NCBI GenBank assembly: GCA_034211175.1
Contig: JAXHUH010000289.1
Location: 1-64,000 of the forward strand
Origin: JAXHUH01 sp034211175
GTDB lineage: Bacteria; Actinomycetota; Acidimicrobiia; Acidimicrobiales; CAIXPF01
Length of the DNA: 64,000 bases
Direction: 5' to 3'
The translations under genes were made by a program, and so were the position numbers. Within the stretch, counting starts at the first letter, position 1; the number at the start of each line of letters is the position of its first letter. Below the pieces are notes generated by a model. That model worked only from the letters and a program-made list of their open reading frames with translations. It made no database searches and was not told where the DNA came from. Positions 27,781-37,157 of this stretch are shown here, piece after piece.

Positions 27781-29235
27781 TCAGGTGGCGACGCGGGTGG
27801 CCATGTCGCGGTAGCGGGCGCGGATTGCGGCGGCGTCGACGGTGGTGTCGGGCTCGACGGTCGTGCCCCGGCCGAGGCCCCACCGATCGGCGACCTCGTC
27901 GGGTGAGGTGCCGGCGAGCACCGCGGCGGCCTGGGCCGCGGCGCCGGTCGCCACGACCTCGTCGTCGTCGGGCACGGTCACCGTGCGGGCCGCGAGGTCG
28001 GCGACGACCCGACGGTACGCGGCCGAGCGGGCGCCGCCTCCGACGAGCAGCAGCCGCCCGTCGACGTCGACCCCGGCGTCGACCAGCGCGTCGACGCCCT
28101 CGAGCAGGCCGCACGCGACCCCCTCGTGGGCCGCCCGGGCCAGCGACCCGTGGTCGGCGTTGGAGCGCAGGCCGCAGATGGCGGCGGACGCGTCGGGCAG
28201 GTCGGGCGTGCGCTCGCCGTCGAGGTACGGCACCACGACCACGCCGCCCGCCCCCGGAGGTGCCTCCAGCGCGGCGGCGGCCAGCGCCGGGGCGTCCATG
28301 CCGATCAGGCCGCCGACGAAGTCGGTCACCTTCGTCGCGTTGAGCGTGCAGATCAACGGCAGGAAGCCGCCGGCGGCGTCGGCGAACCCGGCGACGAGGC
28401 CCGATGCGTCGGCCGTCGCCCGCTCCGAGCGGGCGTACGCGGTGCCCGAGGTCCCCAACGACACGACGAGGTCGCCCGGTCCGAGCCCGAGCCCGAGGGC
28501 CGCGGACATGTTGTCGCCCGTCCCGGGACCGACGACGATCGGTGACCCGTCGCCGATGCCGAGCTCGGCGGCCGCCTCGGCGGTCACGTGGCCGGCGACG
28601 TCGGTCGGGCCGAGCACCGTCGGCAGGACCGGGGCCCAGTCGCGGTCGGGGTCGACCAGGGCCAGCAGCTCGTGGTGGACGGTGCCGTCGGCCGCCGACC
28701 ACCAGCAGCTGCCCGACGCGTCGCCCCGGTCGGTCACGTGCTCGCCGCACAGGCGCCACGTCAACCAGTCGTGGGGGAGCTGGACCCGCCGGGTCGCGGC
28801 CAGCGTGGCGGGCTCGTGCTCGGCGAGCCACGCCAGCTTGGTGATGGTGAACGACGCCACCGGGACCAGCCCGACCGCCTCGGCCCACGTCTCGGCGCCG
28901 AGCTTGTCCCGCAGCGCCGTGGCCTGGGGCGCCGACTCGGTGTCGTTCCACAGCTTCGCCGGCCGCAGCACGTTCCCGGCCCCGTCGGACACGACGAGCC
29001 CGTGCTGCTGGGCGCCGACGGCGATGGCCCGGACGTCGCGCCGGACGTCGTCGTCGAGCGCGCGCACCGCGGTGGCCAGCGCGTCCCACCAGGCCGCCGG
29101 GTCCTGCTCGCTGCGGGGTGGGGTGGTCGGCGGGTGCGCGCCGCGGCCGATGCCGACCACGGCGCCGGTGTCGGCGTCGCGGGCTTCGACCTTGGTGGAC
29201 TGGGTCGACGAGTCGACCCCGAGCACGACAGCCAT
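27781..29235 (-). CDS. xylB: Xylulokinase
   Basis: It phosphorylates D-xylulose with ATP, the second step of xylose catabolism. The 484-residue FGGY-family kinase shows the N-terminal phosphate motif LGVDSSTQSTKVEARDADTG, the hexokinase-like adenosine region near LLLVGGGARSAAYRRVVADL and the central GDNMSAALGLGLGPGDLVVS segment. The ATG overlaps the xylA stop by one base (TGATG), so the two are co-translated. The product, xylulose 5-phosphate, would enter the pentose phosphate pathway, represented here by 6-phosphogluconate dehydrogenase at 35692. Confidence 0.93.
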   Translation of the reverse strand: MAVVLGVDSSTQSTKVEARDADTGAVVGIGRGAHPPTTPPRSEQDPAAWWDALATAVRALDDDVRRDVRAIAVGAQQHGLVVSDGAGNVLRPAKLWNDTESAPQATALRDKLGAETWAEAVGLVPVASFTITKLAWLAEHEPATLAATRRVQLPHDWLTWRLCGEHVTDRGDASGSCWWSAADGTVHHELLALVDPDRDWAPVLPTVLGPTDVAGHVTAEAAAELGIGDGSPIVVGPGTGDNMSAALGLGLGPGDLVVSLGTSGTAYARSERATADASGLVAGFADAAGGFLPLICTLNATKVTDFVGGLIGMDAPALAAAALEAPPGAGGVVVVPYLDGERTPDLPDASAAICGLRSNADHGSLARAAHEGVACGLLEGVDALVDAGVDVDGRLLLVGGGARSAAYRRVVADLAARTVTVPDDDEVVATGAAAQAAAVLAGTSPDEVADRWGLGRGTTVEPDTTVDAAAIRARYRDMATRVAT

Positions 29236-30569
29236 CAGCGGGTCCGATCGATGGTCCGGGCGACCAGGGTCTCGAGCGCCTCCTGGCGCCCCGATCGCGG
29301 TCGCGGGTCGTCGTCACGGGCGAGCGCCCGATCGTGGAGCTCGGCGAGTGTGTGGTCGCCGTCGAGGATGGCCCGGCCGAGCTCGCCGTCCCAGCCGGCG
29401 TAGCGCTCGGCTCGGGCGGCGTCGAGGTCGCCGCTGCTGCGCAGCGCGTCGGCGACCAGCAGGGCCCGGGCGAGCGTGTCCATCCCGCCGACGTGGGCGT
29501 GGAACAGGTCGGTGCGGTCGATCGACTGGCGCCGCAGCTTGGCGTCGAAGTTGAACCCGCCGGTGGTGAAGCCGCCGCCCCGCAGGATCTCGAGGAGGCC
29601 GAGGCTCATCTGCTCGACCGAGGTCGGGAACCGGTCGACGTCCCAGCCGAGGCGGTCGTCGCCGGCGTTGGCGTCCACCGAGCCGAAGATGCCGGCGTCG
29701 ACCGCGGCGGCGATCTCGTGGTGGAAGTCGTGGCCGGCGAGCGTGGCGTGGTTGACCTCGATGTTGACCTTTATCTCGTCGGCAAGGTCGAACCGCTCCA
29801 GGAACGCGGTGACCGCGGCGACGTCGAAGTCGTACTGGTGCTTGGTCGGCTCGAACGGCTTGGGCTCGATGAGGATCGTGCCCTCGAAGCCGATCCGGCG
29901 CTTGTGCTCGACGACCAGGTGGAGGAACCGGGCGAGCTGGCGCAGCTCGCGGCCCATGTCGGTGTTGAGCAGCGTCTCGTAGCCCTCGCGGCCGCCCCAC
30001 AGCACGTAGTTGGCGCCGCCGAGCCGGTTGGTCACGTCGAGGCAGTGGCACACCTGGGCGGCGGCGTGGGCGAAGATCTCCGGGTCGGGGTTGGTCGCCG
30101 CGCCCGCCAGGTAGCGGGGGTGGGCGAACAGGTTGGCGGTACCCCACAGGAGGCCCACGCCGGTGCGCTCCATGTGGGCGGCCGCGGCGTCGGCCAGCTC
30201 GTCGAGCGCGGCGCAGCTCTCCTTGAACGACGACCCCTCGGGCGCCAGGTCGCGGTCGTGGAAGCAGAAGAACGGCACCCGCAGCTTCTCGAAGAACTCG
30301 AACGCGACGTCGAGCTTGTGGTGGGCCGCGGCCATCGGGTCGGCGGCCGGATCGAGCCACGGTCGGTCGAACGTGCCGGCCCCGAAGATGTCGAAGCCGT
30401 TCCAGTTGAAGCTGTGCCAGTAGCAGACCGCGAAGCGGAGGTGCTCGGCCATCGTCTTGCCGGCGACGACGCGATCGGCGTCGTACCAGCGGAACGCCAG
30501 CGACTCGTCGGTGTCCGGCCCCAGGTAGGGGATCGGCTCGGTGACCTCGGTGAAGAACGGCTCGCTCAC
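29235..30569 (-). CDS. xylA: Xylose isomerase
   Basis: It interconverts D-xylose and D-xylulose using two divalent metal ions. The 444-residue protein is the longer class II form. Active-site blocks include VPFFCFHDRDLAPEG with the catalytic His, LIEPKPFEPTKHQYDFD with the metal-binding Glu and substrate Lys, and the metal site region NIEVNHATLAGHDFHHE and GSVDANAGD. GTG 30569 is preceded by GAGGAAGG, supporting the start. It heads a xylA-xylB operon; the divergent spacer of 180 bases toward the transglutaminase gene should hold its promoter. No XylR-type regulator is adjacent. Confidence 0.96.
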   Translation of the reverse strand: MSEPFFTEVTEPIPYLGPDTDESLAFRWYDADRVVAGKTMAEHLRFAVCYWHSFNWNGFDIFGAGTFDRPWLDPAADPMAAAHHKLDVAFEFFEKLRVPFFCFHDRDLAPEGSSFKESCAALDELADAAAAHMERTGVGLLWGTANLFAHPRYLAGAATNPDPEIFAHAAAQVCHCLDVTNRLGGANYVLWGGREGYETLLNTDMGRELRQLARFLHLVVEHKRRIGFEGTILIEPKPFEPTKHQYDFDVAAVTAFLERFDLADEIKVNIEVNHATLAGHDFHHEIAAAVDAGIFGSVDANAGDDRLGWDVDRFPTSVEQMSLGLLEILRGGGFTTGGFNFDAKLRRQSIDRTDLFHAHVGGMDTLARALLVADALRSSGDLDAARAERYAGWDGELGRAILDGDHTLAELHDRALARDDDPRPRSGRQEALETLVARTIDRTR

Positions 30570-30737
30570 GACTCGACCTTCCTCTCGCCGGTCGGTTCCG
30601 TCCTCCCGACCGGTGTGTCCGGCGATGGCGTGCCCCCGCCGGCACCTTACTGCTCGCCCGGAGCGGCGCTCGCACCCGTGCGGGGCCGGCGTCGACCCGT
30701 GCCCCACGGGGAAGTGTCTCGGGCCGACACGATGTCC

Positions 30738-30743
30738 TAGCGT
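30738..30743 (+). promoter_or_regulatory. Leaderless -10 (TAGCGT) of the transglutaminase-like gene
   Basis: TAGCGT is six bases before ATG 30750, in the divergent spacer with xylA. Confidence 0.5.
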
Positions 30744-30749
30744 GGTCCC

Positions 30750-31430
30750 ATGAGCATCACCGCCAAGGCGTTCACCGCCGAAGAGGGGTTGGCGGCGACC
30801 CGCTTCGTCGACTCCGACCATCCCGCCGTTCGCGACTGGGCCAACGACGTCGTGCGCGGCGCGGGCGACGACCGGGAGAGGGCGGTCGCGCTGTTCTACG
30901 CCGTGCGCGACGGCATCCGCTACGACCCCTATGTCTCCTCGCCCGACCCCGACGACTACCGGGCGTCGGTGATCGTCGGCCGGGACCGCAACTGGTGCGT
31001 CCCCAAGTCGATCCTGCTCACCGCCGGCGCCCGGGCGGTGAGGGTGCCGTCGCTGCTCGGCTACGCGGACGTCCGCAACCACCTGGCGTCGGACAAGCTG
31101 CTCGAGTCGATGGGCACCGACGTGTTCGCCTTCCACGGGTACTCGACGTTCCTCCTCGACGGCCGTTGGGTGAAGGCGACGAGTGCGTTCAACATCGAGA
31201 TGTGCACCCGCTTCGGGGTGAAGCCGATCGAGTTCGACGGCACCGAGGACGCGCTGTACCACCCGTTCGACGAGGCCGGCCAGCGCCACATGGAGTACGT
31301 GCGTCAGCGCGGCGAGTTCGTCGACTTCCCGTGGGACGAGATGAGCCGGGTGTTCCAGGAGATCTACGGGCACCTGCCGGGCCGTGACCGGGACGAGTCC
31401 CCCGAGCACGACCCCATGTTCCACGACTGA
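30750..31430 (+). CDS. Transglutaminase-like cysteine protease-fold protein
   Basis: The 226-residue protein has the papain-like transglutaminase core. The nucleophile is C83 in GRDRNWCVPKSILLTAGARA, preceded by the typical VRDGIRYDPY segment, and the His is probably H129 in FAFHGYSTFLLDGRWVKA. Bacterial members are usually peptidases or cross-linking enzymes of unknown target. There is no signal peptide, so it is probably cytoplasmic. It is divergent from xylA with its own leaderless promoter, so a link to xylose use is not implied. Confidence 0.88.
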   Translation: MSITAKAFTAEEGLAATRFVDSDHPAVRDWANDVVRGAGDDRERAVALFYAVRDGIRYDPYVSSPDPDDYRASVIVGRDRNWCVPKSILLTAGARAVRVPSLLGYADVRNHLASDKLLESMGTDVFAFHGYSTFLLDGRWVKATSAFNIEMCTRFGVKPIEFDGTEDALYHPFDEAGQRHMEYVRQRGEFVDFPWDEMSRVFQEIYGHLPGRDRDESPEHDPMFHD

Positions 31431-31603
31431 CCCTGCGGCCGGGTGACCGGCCGCTGACCGGGGTGTGGGCGCGGCCGCCGGTCGAGTCGCGTTCGGCGCC
31501 GGCCTTCGTAGGCTGGACGGCTCGTGCTCACGGAGTCGTCATCGCGCCCGTGCCCCGGACCGGGGGCGCCGCGCGGGGGCCGAGCGAGCAGGGCGGTCGG
31601 CGG

Positions 31604-33310
31604 ATGAGGCAGTGGGCGAGCTCCGCGTCGACCGGTTCCGCGCCCGCCGCCCCCGAACCGTCGTCCGCGCCCGCACCAGCGTCGCCGGCCGACCGCGGGC
31701 AGGGAACCGACCGGATGCCACCGACCGAACGGGGGCGGGGCGCCGCCGAGACGTTGGCCCGTGCCGGGGGGTGGCTCTCGCACGGACCGAGGCTGCGGGT
31801 GCTCGGCGTCGGCCTCTTCTGCCTCGTCGCCCTCGGCGTGTGGTGGGCCGGCTTCTATCCCGGCGTCATGACCTACGACTCCCGCCAGCAGTGGGAGCAG
31901 GCCGAGGCGTGGGTGTTCGTCGACTGGCACCCCGTCTTCCACACGTGGCTGATCGCCGTCCTCACCCGGATCTGGTTCAGCCCGGCCATCGTCACGCTCG
32001 CCCACGCCGTGGCGCTGGCCGCGGTGCTCGCCAGCGTGACCCGGCGCCTCGAACGGGCCCGCGTGCCCCCGGCGTGGGCCGTGGTCGTGCCGTGCCTCGT
32101 CGCCCTCAACCCGGCCGTCGGGCTGATGGTGCCGCTGGTGTGGAAGGACGTGCCGTTCGCCATCAGCGTCCTGTGGCTGCTCGCCGAGGTGATCGACCTG
32201 GTCGCCGCGCCCGACCGGTACCTGGCCCGGTGGTACCGGCCGGCCCGGCTCGTCGCGGCCGCGGTAGCGGTGCTCGGGTTCCGCCACAACGGGCTCGTGA
32301 TCGTCGGCGCCGTCGCCGCCGCCCTGGCGATCACCCAGTGGCGGCACCGCCATCGGCTGGTGCTGGTCCTGCTCGCCGTGGCCGCCGCCAACCTGGTGAT
32401 CGAGCAGGGCGTCTACCGCTACCTCGGCGCCCACGAGCCCCCGGTGTTCCTCTCCTACGTCACGTTCGTCCACGACATGGGCGCGTTCGTTGCCCTCCAC
32501 TGGGACGAGATGACGCCCCAGGAGCGTGAGTTCCTCGAGCAGGTCCTGCCCCACGAGCGGTGGCAGGAGTCCTACGTGTGCGGGCAGGCGACCGCACTGG
32601 TGGTCAATCCCCACTTCCTCGCGCCCGACGCCCCCGAGCGGATCGGCCAGCCAGACGAGCTCGCCGACTACCCGCAGTCGGCGTTCCTGGAGCAGCACAA
32701 GGCCGAGTTCCGCGAGCTGTGGTTCCGGTTCGTGCGGCGCTGGCCCGGCACGTGGGTCGACCATCACCTCGGCTGCGTCGGCACGTTGGGCTGGTTGCCG
32801 TGGCACCTCACCGGCCTCGAGGTCCTCGGACCGCCGCTCGAGACCATGGACGAGGACCTGCCGGCGACCGAGCCGCTGTCCGACGAGCTGAACGAGACCC
32901 TGACCGCCGTGAACGCCTGGTGGTCCGACAACGGCCGGTCCGACGCGCCATGGACCGTCCGCTGGCGGCGGGCCGTGACCTGGCGGGCGGTGATCTGGTG
33001 CTACCTCGGCCTCGCCGCGGTCGGCGTGGCCGCGTGGCGGCGCCGGGACTGGCGCTTCCTGGCCGTCGGGGCCCCGTTGGCGGCCGCACAGCTGTCGGTC
33101 GCGCTGATCACACCCGGCCAGTCGACCCGCTACATGTTCCCCGCCTACCTGTGCGCGCTTGTGTGCCTGGCGTTCTTCGCCCCGCTCCGACGCCCGCGGG
33201 CCGACTCCGACGCCGACACGGCCACCGCCACCGACATCGGCCGCTCCGCCGACTCGTCGACGCCCTTCGATCCGGCCGATCGCGACGATCAGCCCGTCGC
33301 CGGGTCGTAG
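31604..33310 (+). CDS. Multi-pass membrane protein, DUF6020/glycosyltransferase-like
   Basis: From ATG 31604 the protein has 568 residues. The frame is open to 31463 but the extra 47 residues are low-complexity. About eight to ten membrane helices are visible. The first outer loop carries YPGVMTYDSRQQWEQAE, then FVDWHPVFHTWLIAVLTRIW, a DxxxQ...HP pattern seen in DUF6020 and GT-C-like membrane proteins that use lipid-linked sugars. A large soluble insertion (about residues 320-440) separates the last helices, where GQSTRYMFPAYLCAL recalls GT-C enzymes. A glycosyltransferase role is inferred only. The 3' end overlaps the convergent WYL gene by 22 bases. Confidence 0.72.
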   Translation: MRQWASSASTGSAPAAPEPSSAPAPASPADRGQGTDRMPPTERGRGAAETLARAGGWLSHGPRLRVLGVGLFCLVALGVWWAGFYPGVMTYDSRQQWEQAEAWVFVDWHPVFHTWLIAVLTRIWFSPAIVTLAHAVALAAVLASVTRRLERARVPPAWAVVVPCLVALNPAVGLMVPLVWKDVPFAISVLWLLAEVIDLVAAPDRYLARWYRPARLVAAAVAVLGFRHNGLVIVGAVAAALAITQWRHRHRLVLVLLAVAAANLVIEQGVYRYLGAHEPPVFLSYVTFVHDMGAFVALHWDEMTPQEREFLEQVLPHERWQESYVCGQATALVVNPHFLAPDAPERIGQPDELADYPQSAFLEQHKAEFRELWFRFVRRWPGTWVDHHLGCVGTLGWLPWHLTGLEVLGPPLETMDEDLPATEPLSDELNETLTAVNAWWSDNGRSDAPWTVRWRRAVTWRAVIWCYLGLAAVGVAAWRRRDWRFLAVGAPLAAAQLSVALITPGQSTRYMFPAYLCALVCLAFFAPLRRPRADSDADTATATDIGRSADSSTPFDPADRDDQPVAGS

Positions 33311-34245
33311 AGCTGCGCGAGCTCGGCGCCGAGGACGGCGAGGCGCCGACGGGCGGCGTCGGGTCCGAGCACCTCGACGTTGCGGCCCCAGCCGGCGAGC
33401 TCGTTGGCCACCACCTCGGCCGACGGGCCCCGGACCTCGACGAGCACGCGACCGTCGTCGCGGGTCCCGCCCACGGACAGGCGGTGGTCGAACAACGCCC
33501 ACAACATGCGCAGCACGGCCGGCTCGACCGCGGCCCGCACGCTGACGGCCATGCGCCGCTCGTCGACCTCGGCCACGATCCCGTCCCACGCCGCGGCGAG
33601 GTCGAAGCCGTCGGGCCGAACCGCGGGCTCGCCGGTCCGCTCGACCGAGCGCACCCGATCGACCCGGAACGTGCGCCGCCCGTCGGCCGTGTCGGTGATC
33701 AGGTACCAGCGGACGCCCTTGCGGGTGAGCCCCAACGGGTGCACGACCCGGTCCGACGTGGTGCCGTCGGCCCGCCGGTAGCCGAGGCGGACCTGCTCGC
33801 CGTCGACCACCGCTTCCTGGAGGGCGTCGAGATGCTCGGGGGCGTCGGCGTCGCGCCGTCCGCCCCACCGGGCCGGGTCGACGACGATGGCGCCGGCCGC
33901 GGCGTCGGCGGAGGCACGAAACGGCTCGGGGAGTGCGCCCAGCAGCTTCCGCAGCGCGGACCGCACCTCGGGCGTCGCCTCCGACGACGGGCCCGCGACG
34001 AGGAACAGCGCCCGGGCCTCGGCCGCGCTGAGCCCCGAGAGGTCGGTGCGGGCGCCGCCGATCAGGGACCAGCCGCCGCCCCGGCCCCGCTGGGAGTAGA
34101 GCGGGACCCCCGAGGCGGCGAGCGCGTCGAGGTCTCGTCGGGCGGTGCGCTCGGAGATCTCCAGCTCCTCGGCGACCTCGGCGGCGGTCACCCGCTGGCG
34201 GGTCTGGAGGAGCAGGAGGATGGCCACGAGACGGTCGGCTCGCAT
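33289..34245 (-). CDS. WYL-domain transcriptional regulator (HTH_11 + WYL)
   Basis: The 318-residue protein has an N-terminal winged helix (RADRLVAILLLLQTRQRVTA, recognition helix near ISERTARRDLDALAASGVPL). A WYL domain lies at about 135-230, including LTRKGVRWYLITDTADGRRT, and a C-terminal WCX extension follows. WYL proteins sense nucleic acid or small-molecule ligands and often control the divergent neighbour. Here that is the TIGR03086-type gene, a pairing commonly seen in actinobacteria. The shared 62-base spacer (34246-34307) is short enough for one operator to control both. The ligand is unknown. Confidence 0.9.
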   Translation of the reverse strand: MRADRLVAILLLLQTRQRVTAAEVAEELEISERTARRDLDALAASGVPLYSQRGRGGGWSLIGGARTDLSGLSAAEARALFLVAGPSSEATPEVRSALRKLLGALPEPFRASADAAAGAIVVDPARWGGRRDADAPEHLDALQEAVVDGEQVRLGYRRADGTTSDRVVHPLGLTRKGVRWYLITDTADGRRTFRVDRVRSVERTGEPAVRPDGFDLAAAWDGIVAEVDERRMAVSVRAAVEPAVLRMLWALFDHRLSVGGTRDDGRVLVEVRGPSAEVVANELAGWGRNVEVLGPDAARRRLAVLGAELAQLYDPATG

Positions 34246-34307
34246 CGATCCATCTTCTCGAACAAACCGGTCACACCGTGGCCGATTTGGGCGCGGACAC
34301 TCGGAAC

Positions 34308-34955
34308 ATGACCACGAACGACACCGCCACCCCCGCTCCCATCCCCGCCTCCGAGACGCCTGCGAGCCCCGCGGCGGGCGATGCCCCCGGGGACCCGCGA
34401 CCGCTCCTGATGGCGGCCGTCGCCCTCGCGGGCGACACGATCGCCGACGTGCGGCCCGACCAGTTCGACGCCCCGACGCCGTGCGACGACTACGACGTCC
34501 GCCAGCTCACGCGGCACCTGTTCGGCGTGGTGCGGCGCATCGCCGCCGCTGGTCGGCGAGAGGACGTCGTCGCCGTCGATCCGGTTCCCGACGACGTGCC
34601 GTTCGACGCGCTGGCCGAGGCATGGGCGGCCGAGGTGGCCGAGCTCGAGGCCGCCTGGACCGACCCGTCGGTGCTCGGCGAGATGCTGACCCTGCCCTTC
34701 GCCACGGTCCCCGGTGCCGTCGCCGTGGTCGCCTACACGAGCGAGGTGACCGTGCACACCTGGGACCTGGCCACCGCGACCGGCCAGCGGCCCGACTGGG
34801 ACCCGGCGGTCATCGCGCTGAGCCTCGAGGGGTCGAAGCGGGCCATCCCGGCCGAGCCCCGCGGCGGCCCCGTCCCGTTCGGGCCCGTCGTGGCCGTGCC
34901 CGACGACGCCCCGGCGATCGACCGACTCGTCGGCTGGGTCGGCCGCACCCCCTGA
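34308..34955 (+). CDS. TIGR03086 family metal-binding protein (mycothiol-dependent DinB-like)
   Basis: The 215-residue protein starts with a Pro/Ala-rich stretch of about 35 residues, then the four-helix-bundle domain seen in mycothiol maleylpyruvate isomerase-like proteins: DQFDAPTPCDDYDVRQLTRH near the start of the domain and a metal-ligand region with SEVTVHTWDLATATGQRPDW. These proteins are found in mycothiol-producing actinobacteria and are thought to be thiol-dependent enzymes, but few have known substrates. It is divergent from the WYL regulator. Confidence 0.85.
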   Translation: MTTNDTATPAPIPASETPASPAAGDAPGDPRPLLMAAVALAGDTIADVRPDQFDAPTPCDDYDVRQLTRHLFGVVRRIAAAGRREDVVAVDPVPDDVPFDALAEAWAAEVAELEAAWTDPSVLGEMLTLPFATVPGAVAVVAYTSEVTVHTWDLATATGQRPDWDPAVIALSLEGSKRAIPAEPRGGPVPFGPVVAVPDDAPAIDRLVGWVGRTP

Positions 34956-34989
34956 CGCCCGCGTCACCACCCGCCGCCCCGGCTACGAA

Positions 34990-35044
34990 CCCGTTCTGGC
35001 TACCACCACGGCCACGACGTGGCACGGGTGGTGGCCAGTTCGGG
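34990..35044. repeat. Solo palindromic element (related to the 61-bp array)
   Basis: Nested arms surround a GAC loop: outer CCCGTTCTGG / CCAGTTCGGG (mismatched only at the central two bases), then CCACCAC / GTGGTGG, then GCCAC / GTGGC. It lies in the convergent spacer after the TIGR03086 gene. The outer ends match those of the tandem units at 37180-37423. The bases that follow, to about 35120, are G-rich with repeated GGTGGGT-type runs and show no gene. Confidence 0.7.
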
Positions 35045-35124
35045 TGGGTTGGGCCGGGTGGCGGGTGGGTTGGTCGCGTGGGTGGGTGCGTGGCGGCCCG
35101 ACCCGGCGGGTGGGGTCCCGGTGC

Positions 35125-35604
35125 TCAGCTCGAGCGGTCGAACGTCATCCCGGTGGTGCCGAGGGCGGCACGGGCACGCTCGGCGTCCTCCAGCTCGCAC
35201 CAGATCTCGTAGCGGTCGGCCTCGATGCGGCCCACGCTCGAGAAGTCGCGCCGGCCGCGCTGGGCGAGGTGGCTGACGAGGCCGAGCACCCCGCCGACGA
35301 CGATGCCGGTCGCGACCCACGACAGCAGCGCCGCCCACATCGAGACGTCCTCCTCGCTGCTGGCGAGGATGCTCACGAGCAGGCCGATCCACAGGCCGAT
35401 GAACGCACCGGCCCACGCCCGCTCGGTGACGGCCCGCATCAGGTCGCGCCGGCCGGTGATGTCCTCGACCATGCGCAGGTCGCGGGACACGATGGCGAGG
35501 CTGGCGACGGGGAACCCCTCGTCGGAGAGGCGGTCGACGTCGGCCTGGGCGTCCTCGTAGCTGCGGCGCTCGGCGACGATGGTTGAGGAATCGAGCATGG
35601 TCAT
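35125..35604 (-). CDS. General stress protein 17M-like (YflT-type) membrane protein
   Basis: The 159-residue protein has an N-terminal domain beginning STIVAERRSYEDAQADVDRL, which covers the YflT-type fold (SDEGFPVASLAIVSRDLRMV). Two membrane helices follow (AGAFIGLWIGLLVSILASS and ALLSWVATGIVVGGVLGLVS), then a basic C-terminal strand region. Proteins of this family are induced by general stress in Bacillus and widespread in actinobacteria; the biochemical role is unknown. ATG 35604 has an AGGAG site ten bases upstream. Another ATG two codons later is equally possible. Confidence 0.83.
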   Translation of the reverse strand: MTMLDSSTIVAERRSYEDAQADVDRLSDEGFPVASLAIVSRDLRMVEDITGRRDLMRAVTERAWAGAFIGLWIGLLVSILASSEEDVSMWAALLSWVATGIVVGGVLGLVSHLAQRGRRDFSSVGRIEADRYEIWCELEDAERARAALGTTGMTFDRSS

Positions 35605-35691
35605 GGCGGCGTGCTCCTCTCGGACACCACCGAGTATTGCCCGAACACCGATCCTGAGAAACAGCTCCCGGTCCCGCGTCAGGATGGGCCC

Positions 35692-37137
35692 ATGGAGACT
35701 CCCACCGCGGACATCGGCCTGGTCGGCCTCGCCGTCATGGGCCAGAACCTCGTGCTCAACATGGCCGATCACGGCTACACGGTCGCCGTGCAGAACCGGA
35801 CGACGTCGACCATGCGCGACTTCGTCGACGGGCGCGCCGCCGACGCGTCGGTGGTCGGGGTCGAGACGCTGGCCGAGCTCGTCGACACACTGGCCACACC
35901 GCGCCGCATCATGTTGATGGTCAAGGCCGGCCCCGCGGTCGACGCCGTGCTCGACGAGCTGGTGCCGCTGCTCGACGAGGGTGACGTCGTGATCGACGGC
36001 GGCAACTCGCTCTACACCGACACCGCCCGCCGGGCCGAGCGCCTCGAGGGCGAGGGCCTGCGCTACGTGGGCGCCGGTGTCTCCGGTGGCGAGGAGGGTG
36101 CCCGCCACGGGCCGTCGATCATGCCCGGCGGCAGCGACGGCAGCTGGGAGATCGTGGGCGACGTGCTCACCGCGGTCGCGGCCGACGCCCCCGACGGCAC
36201 CCCGTGCTGCGACTGGCTCGGCGCCGACGGTGCCGGCCACTACGTGAAGATGGTCCACAACGGCATCGAGTACGGCGACATGCAGGTCATCGCCGAGGCC
36301 TACGGGGTCATGCGGGCGATGGGGATGGGCCACGCCGACATGGCCGACACGTTCGCCCGCTGGGACGACGGCGTCCTCGACTCGTACCTGATCGAGATCA
36401 CGGCCGACATCCTCCGCACGACCGACGACCGCACCGGCGAGCCGCTGGTCGAGCAGATCCTCGACGCCGCCGGCCAGAAGGGCACCGGCAAGTGGACGGT
36501 GATCGCCTCGATGGAGGTGGGCCAACCGGTGACGCTCGTGGCCGAGGCGGTCGGCGCCCGCATCGTCTCGTCGTTCGTCGACCAGCGCAAGCGGGCGTCG
36601 GGCTTGCTCACCGGCACGAACAGCACGCCGTCGATCGATCTCGACGACCTGCGCGACGCGGTCTACGCGTCGAAGATCGTGTCCTACGCCCAGGGGTTCA
36701 TGCTCCTGCGGGCCGCGTCCGACGAGCACGGCTGGGACCTCGACCTCGGCCGGGTCGCCGGGCTGTGGCGGGCCGGCTGCATCATCCGGGCCGCCTTCCT
36801 GGACGACATCACCTCGGCGTTCGGCAATGACGCCTCGCTGGAGAGCCTGCTCGTCGACCCGTACTTCCGTGACGCCATCGCCAAGGCCGAGCCCGGTTGG
36901 CGGCGGGTCGTGACCGCGGCGATCGGGGCCGGTGTGCCGGTGCCGGCGTACGCGTCGGCGCTCACGTTCTACGACGGCTACCGCTCCGAGCGGACGTCGG
37001 CGAACCTGATCCAGGCCCAGCGCGACTACTTCGGCGCCCACACCTACGAGCGCATCGACGCCGAGCGCGGGGAGTTCTTCCACACCGACTGGACCGGCCA
37101 CGGCGGCGCCACCACCGCCGGCTCCTACCAGGCCTGA
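35692..37137 (+). CDS. gnd: 6-phosphogluconate dehydrogenase (decarboxylating)
   Basis: It oxidises and decarboxylates 6-phosphogluconate to ribulose 5-phosphate with NADP+ or NAD+ in the pentose phosphate pathway. The 481-residue protein is the long homodimeric form. The nucleotide-binding motif is GLVGLAVMGQNLVLN, the substrate loop GVSGGEEGARHGPSIMPGG and the catalytic Lys region GHYVKMVHNGIEYGDMQVI, followed by KGTGKWT. The C-terminal tail ends FHTDWTGHGG as in other long forms. A CAGGAT hexamer six bases before ATG 35692 may be a weak leaderless promoter. The 61-bp repeat array begins about 20 bases past the stop. Confidence 0.97.
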   Translation: METPTADIGLVGLAVMGQNLVLNMADHGYTVAVQNRTTSTMRDFVDGRAADASVVGVETLAELVDTLATPRRIMLMVKAGPAVDAVLDELVPLLDEGDVVIDGGNSLYTDTARRAERLEGEGLRYVGAGVSGGEEGARHGPSIMPGGSDGSWEIVGDVLTAVAADAPDGTPCCDWLGADGAGHYVKMVHNGIEYGDMQVIAEAYGVMRAMGMGHADMADTFARWDDGVLDSYLIEITADILRTTDDRTGEPLVEQILDAAGQKGTGKWTVIASMEVGQPVTLVAEAVGARIVSSFVDQRKRASGLLTGTNSTPSIDLDDLRDAVYASKIVSYAQGFMLLRAASDEHGWDLDLGRVAGLWRAGCIIRAAFLDDITSAFGNDASLESLLVDPYFRDAIAKAEPGWRRVVTAAIGAGVPVPAYASALTFYDGYRSERTSANLIQAQRDYFGAHTYERIDAERGEFFHTDWTGHGGATTAGSYQA

Positions 37138-37157
37138 CCCGCGAACCCCGGCTTCCC

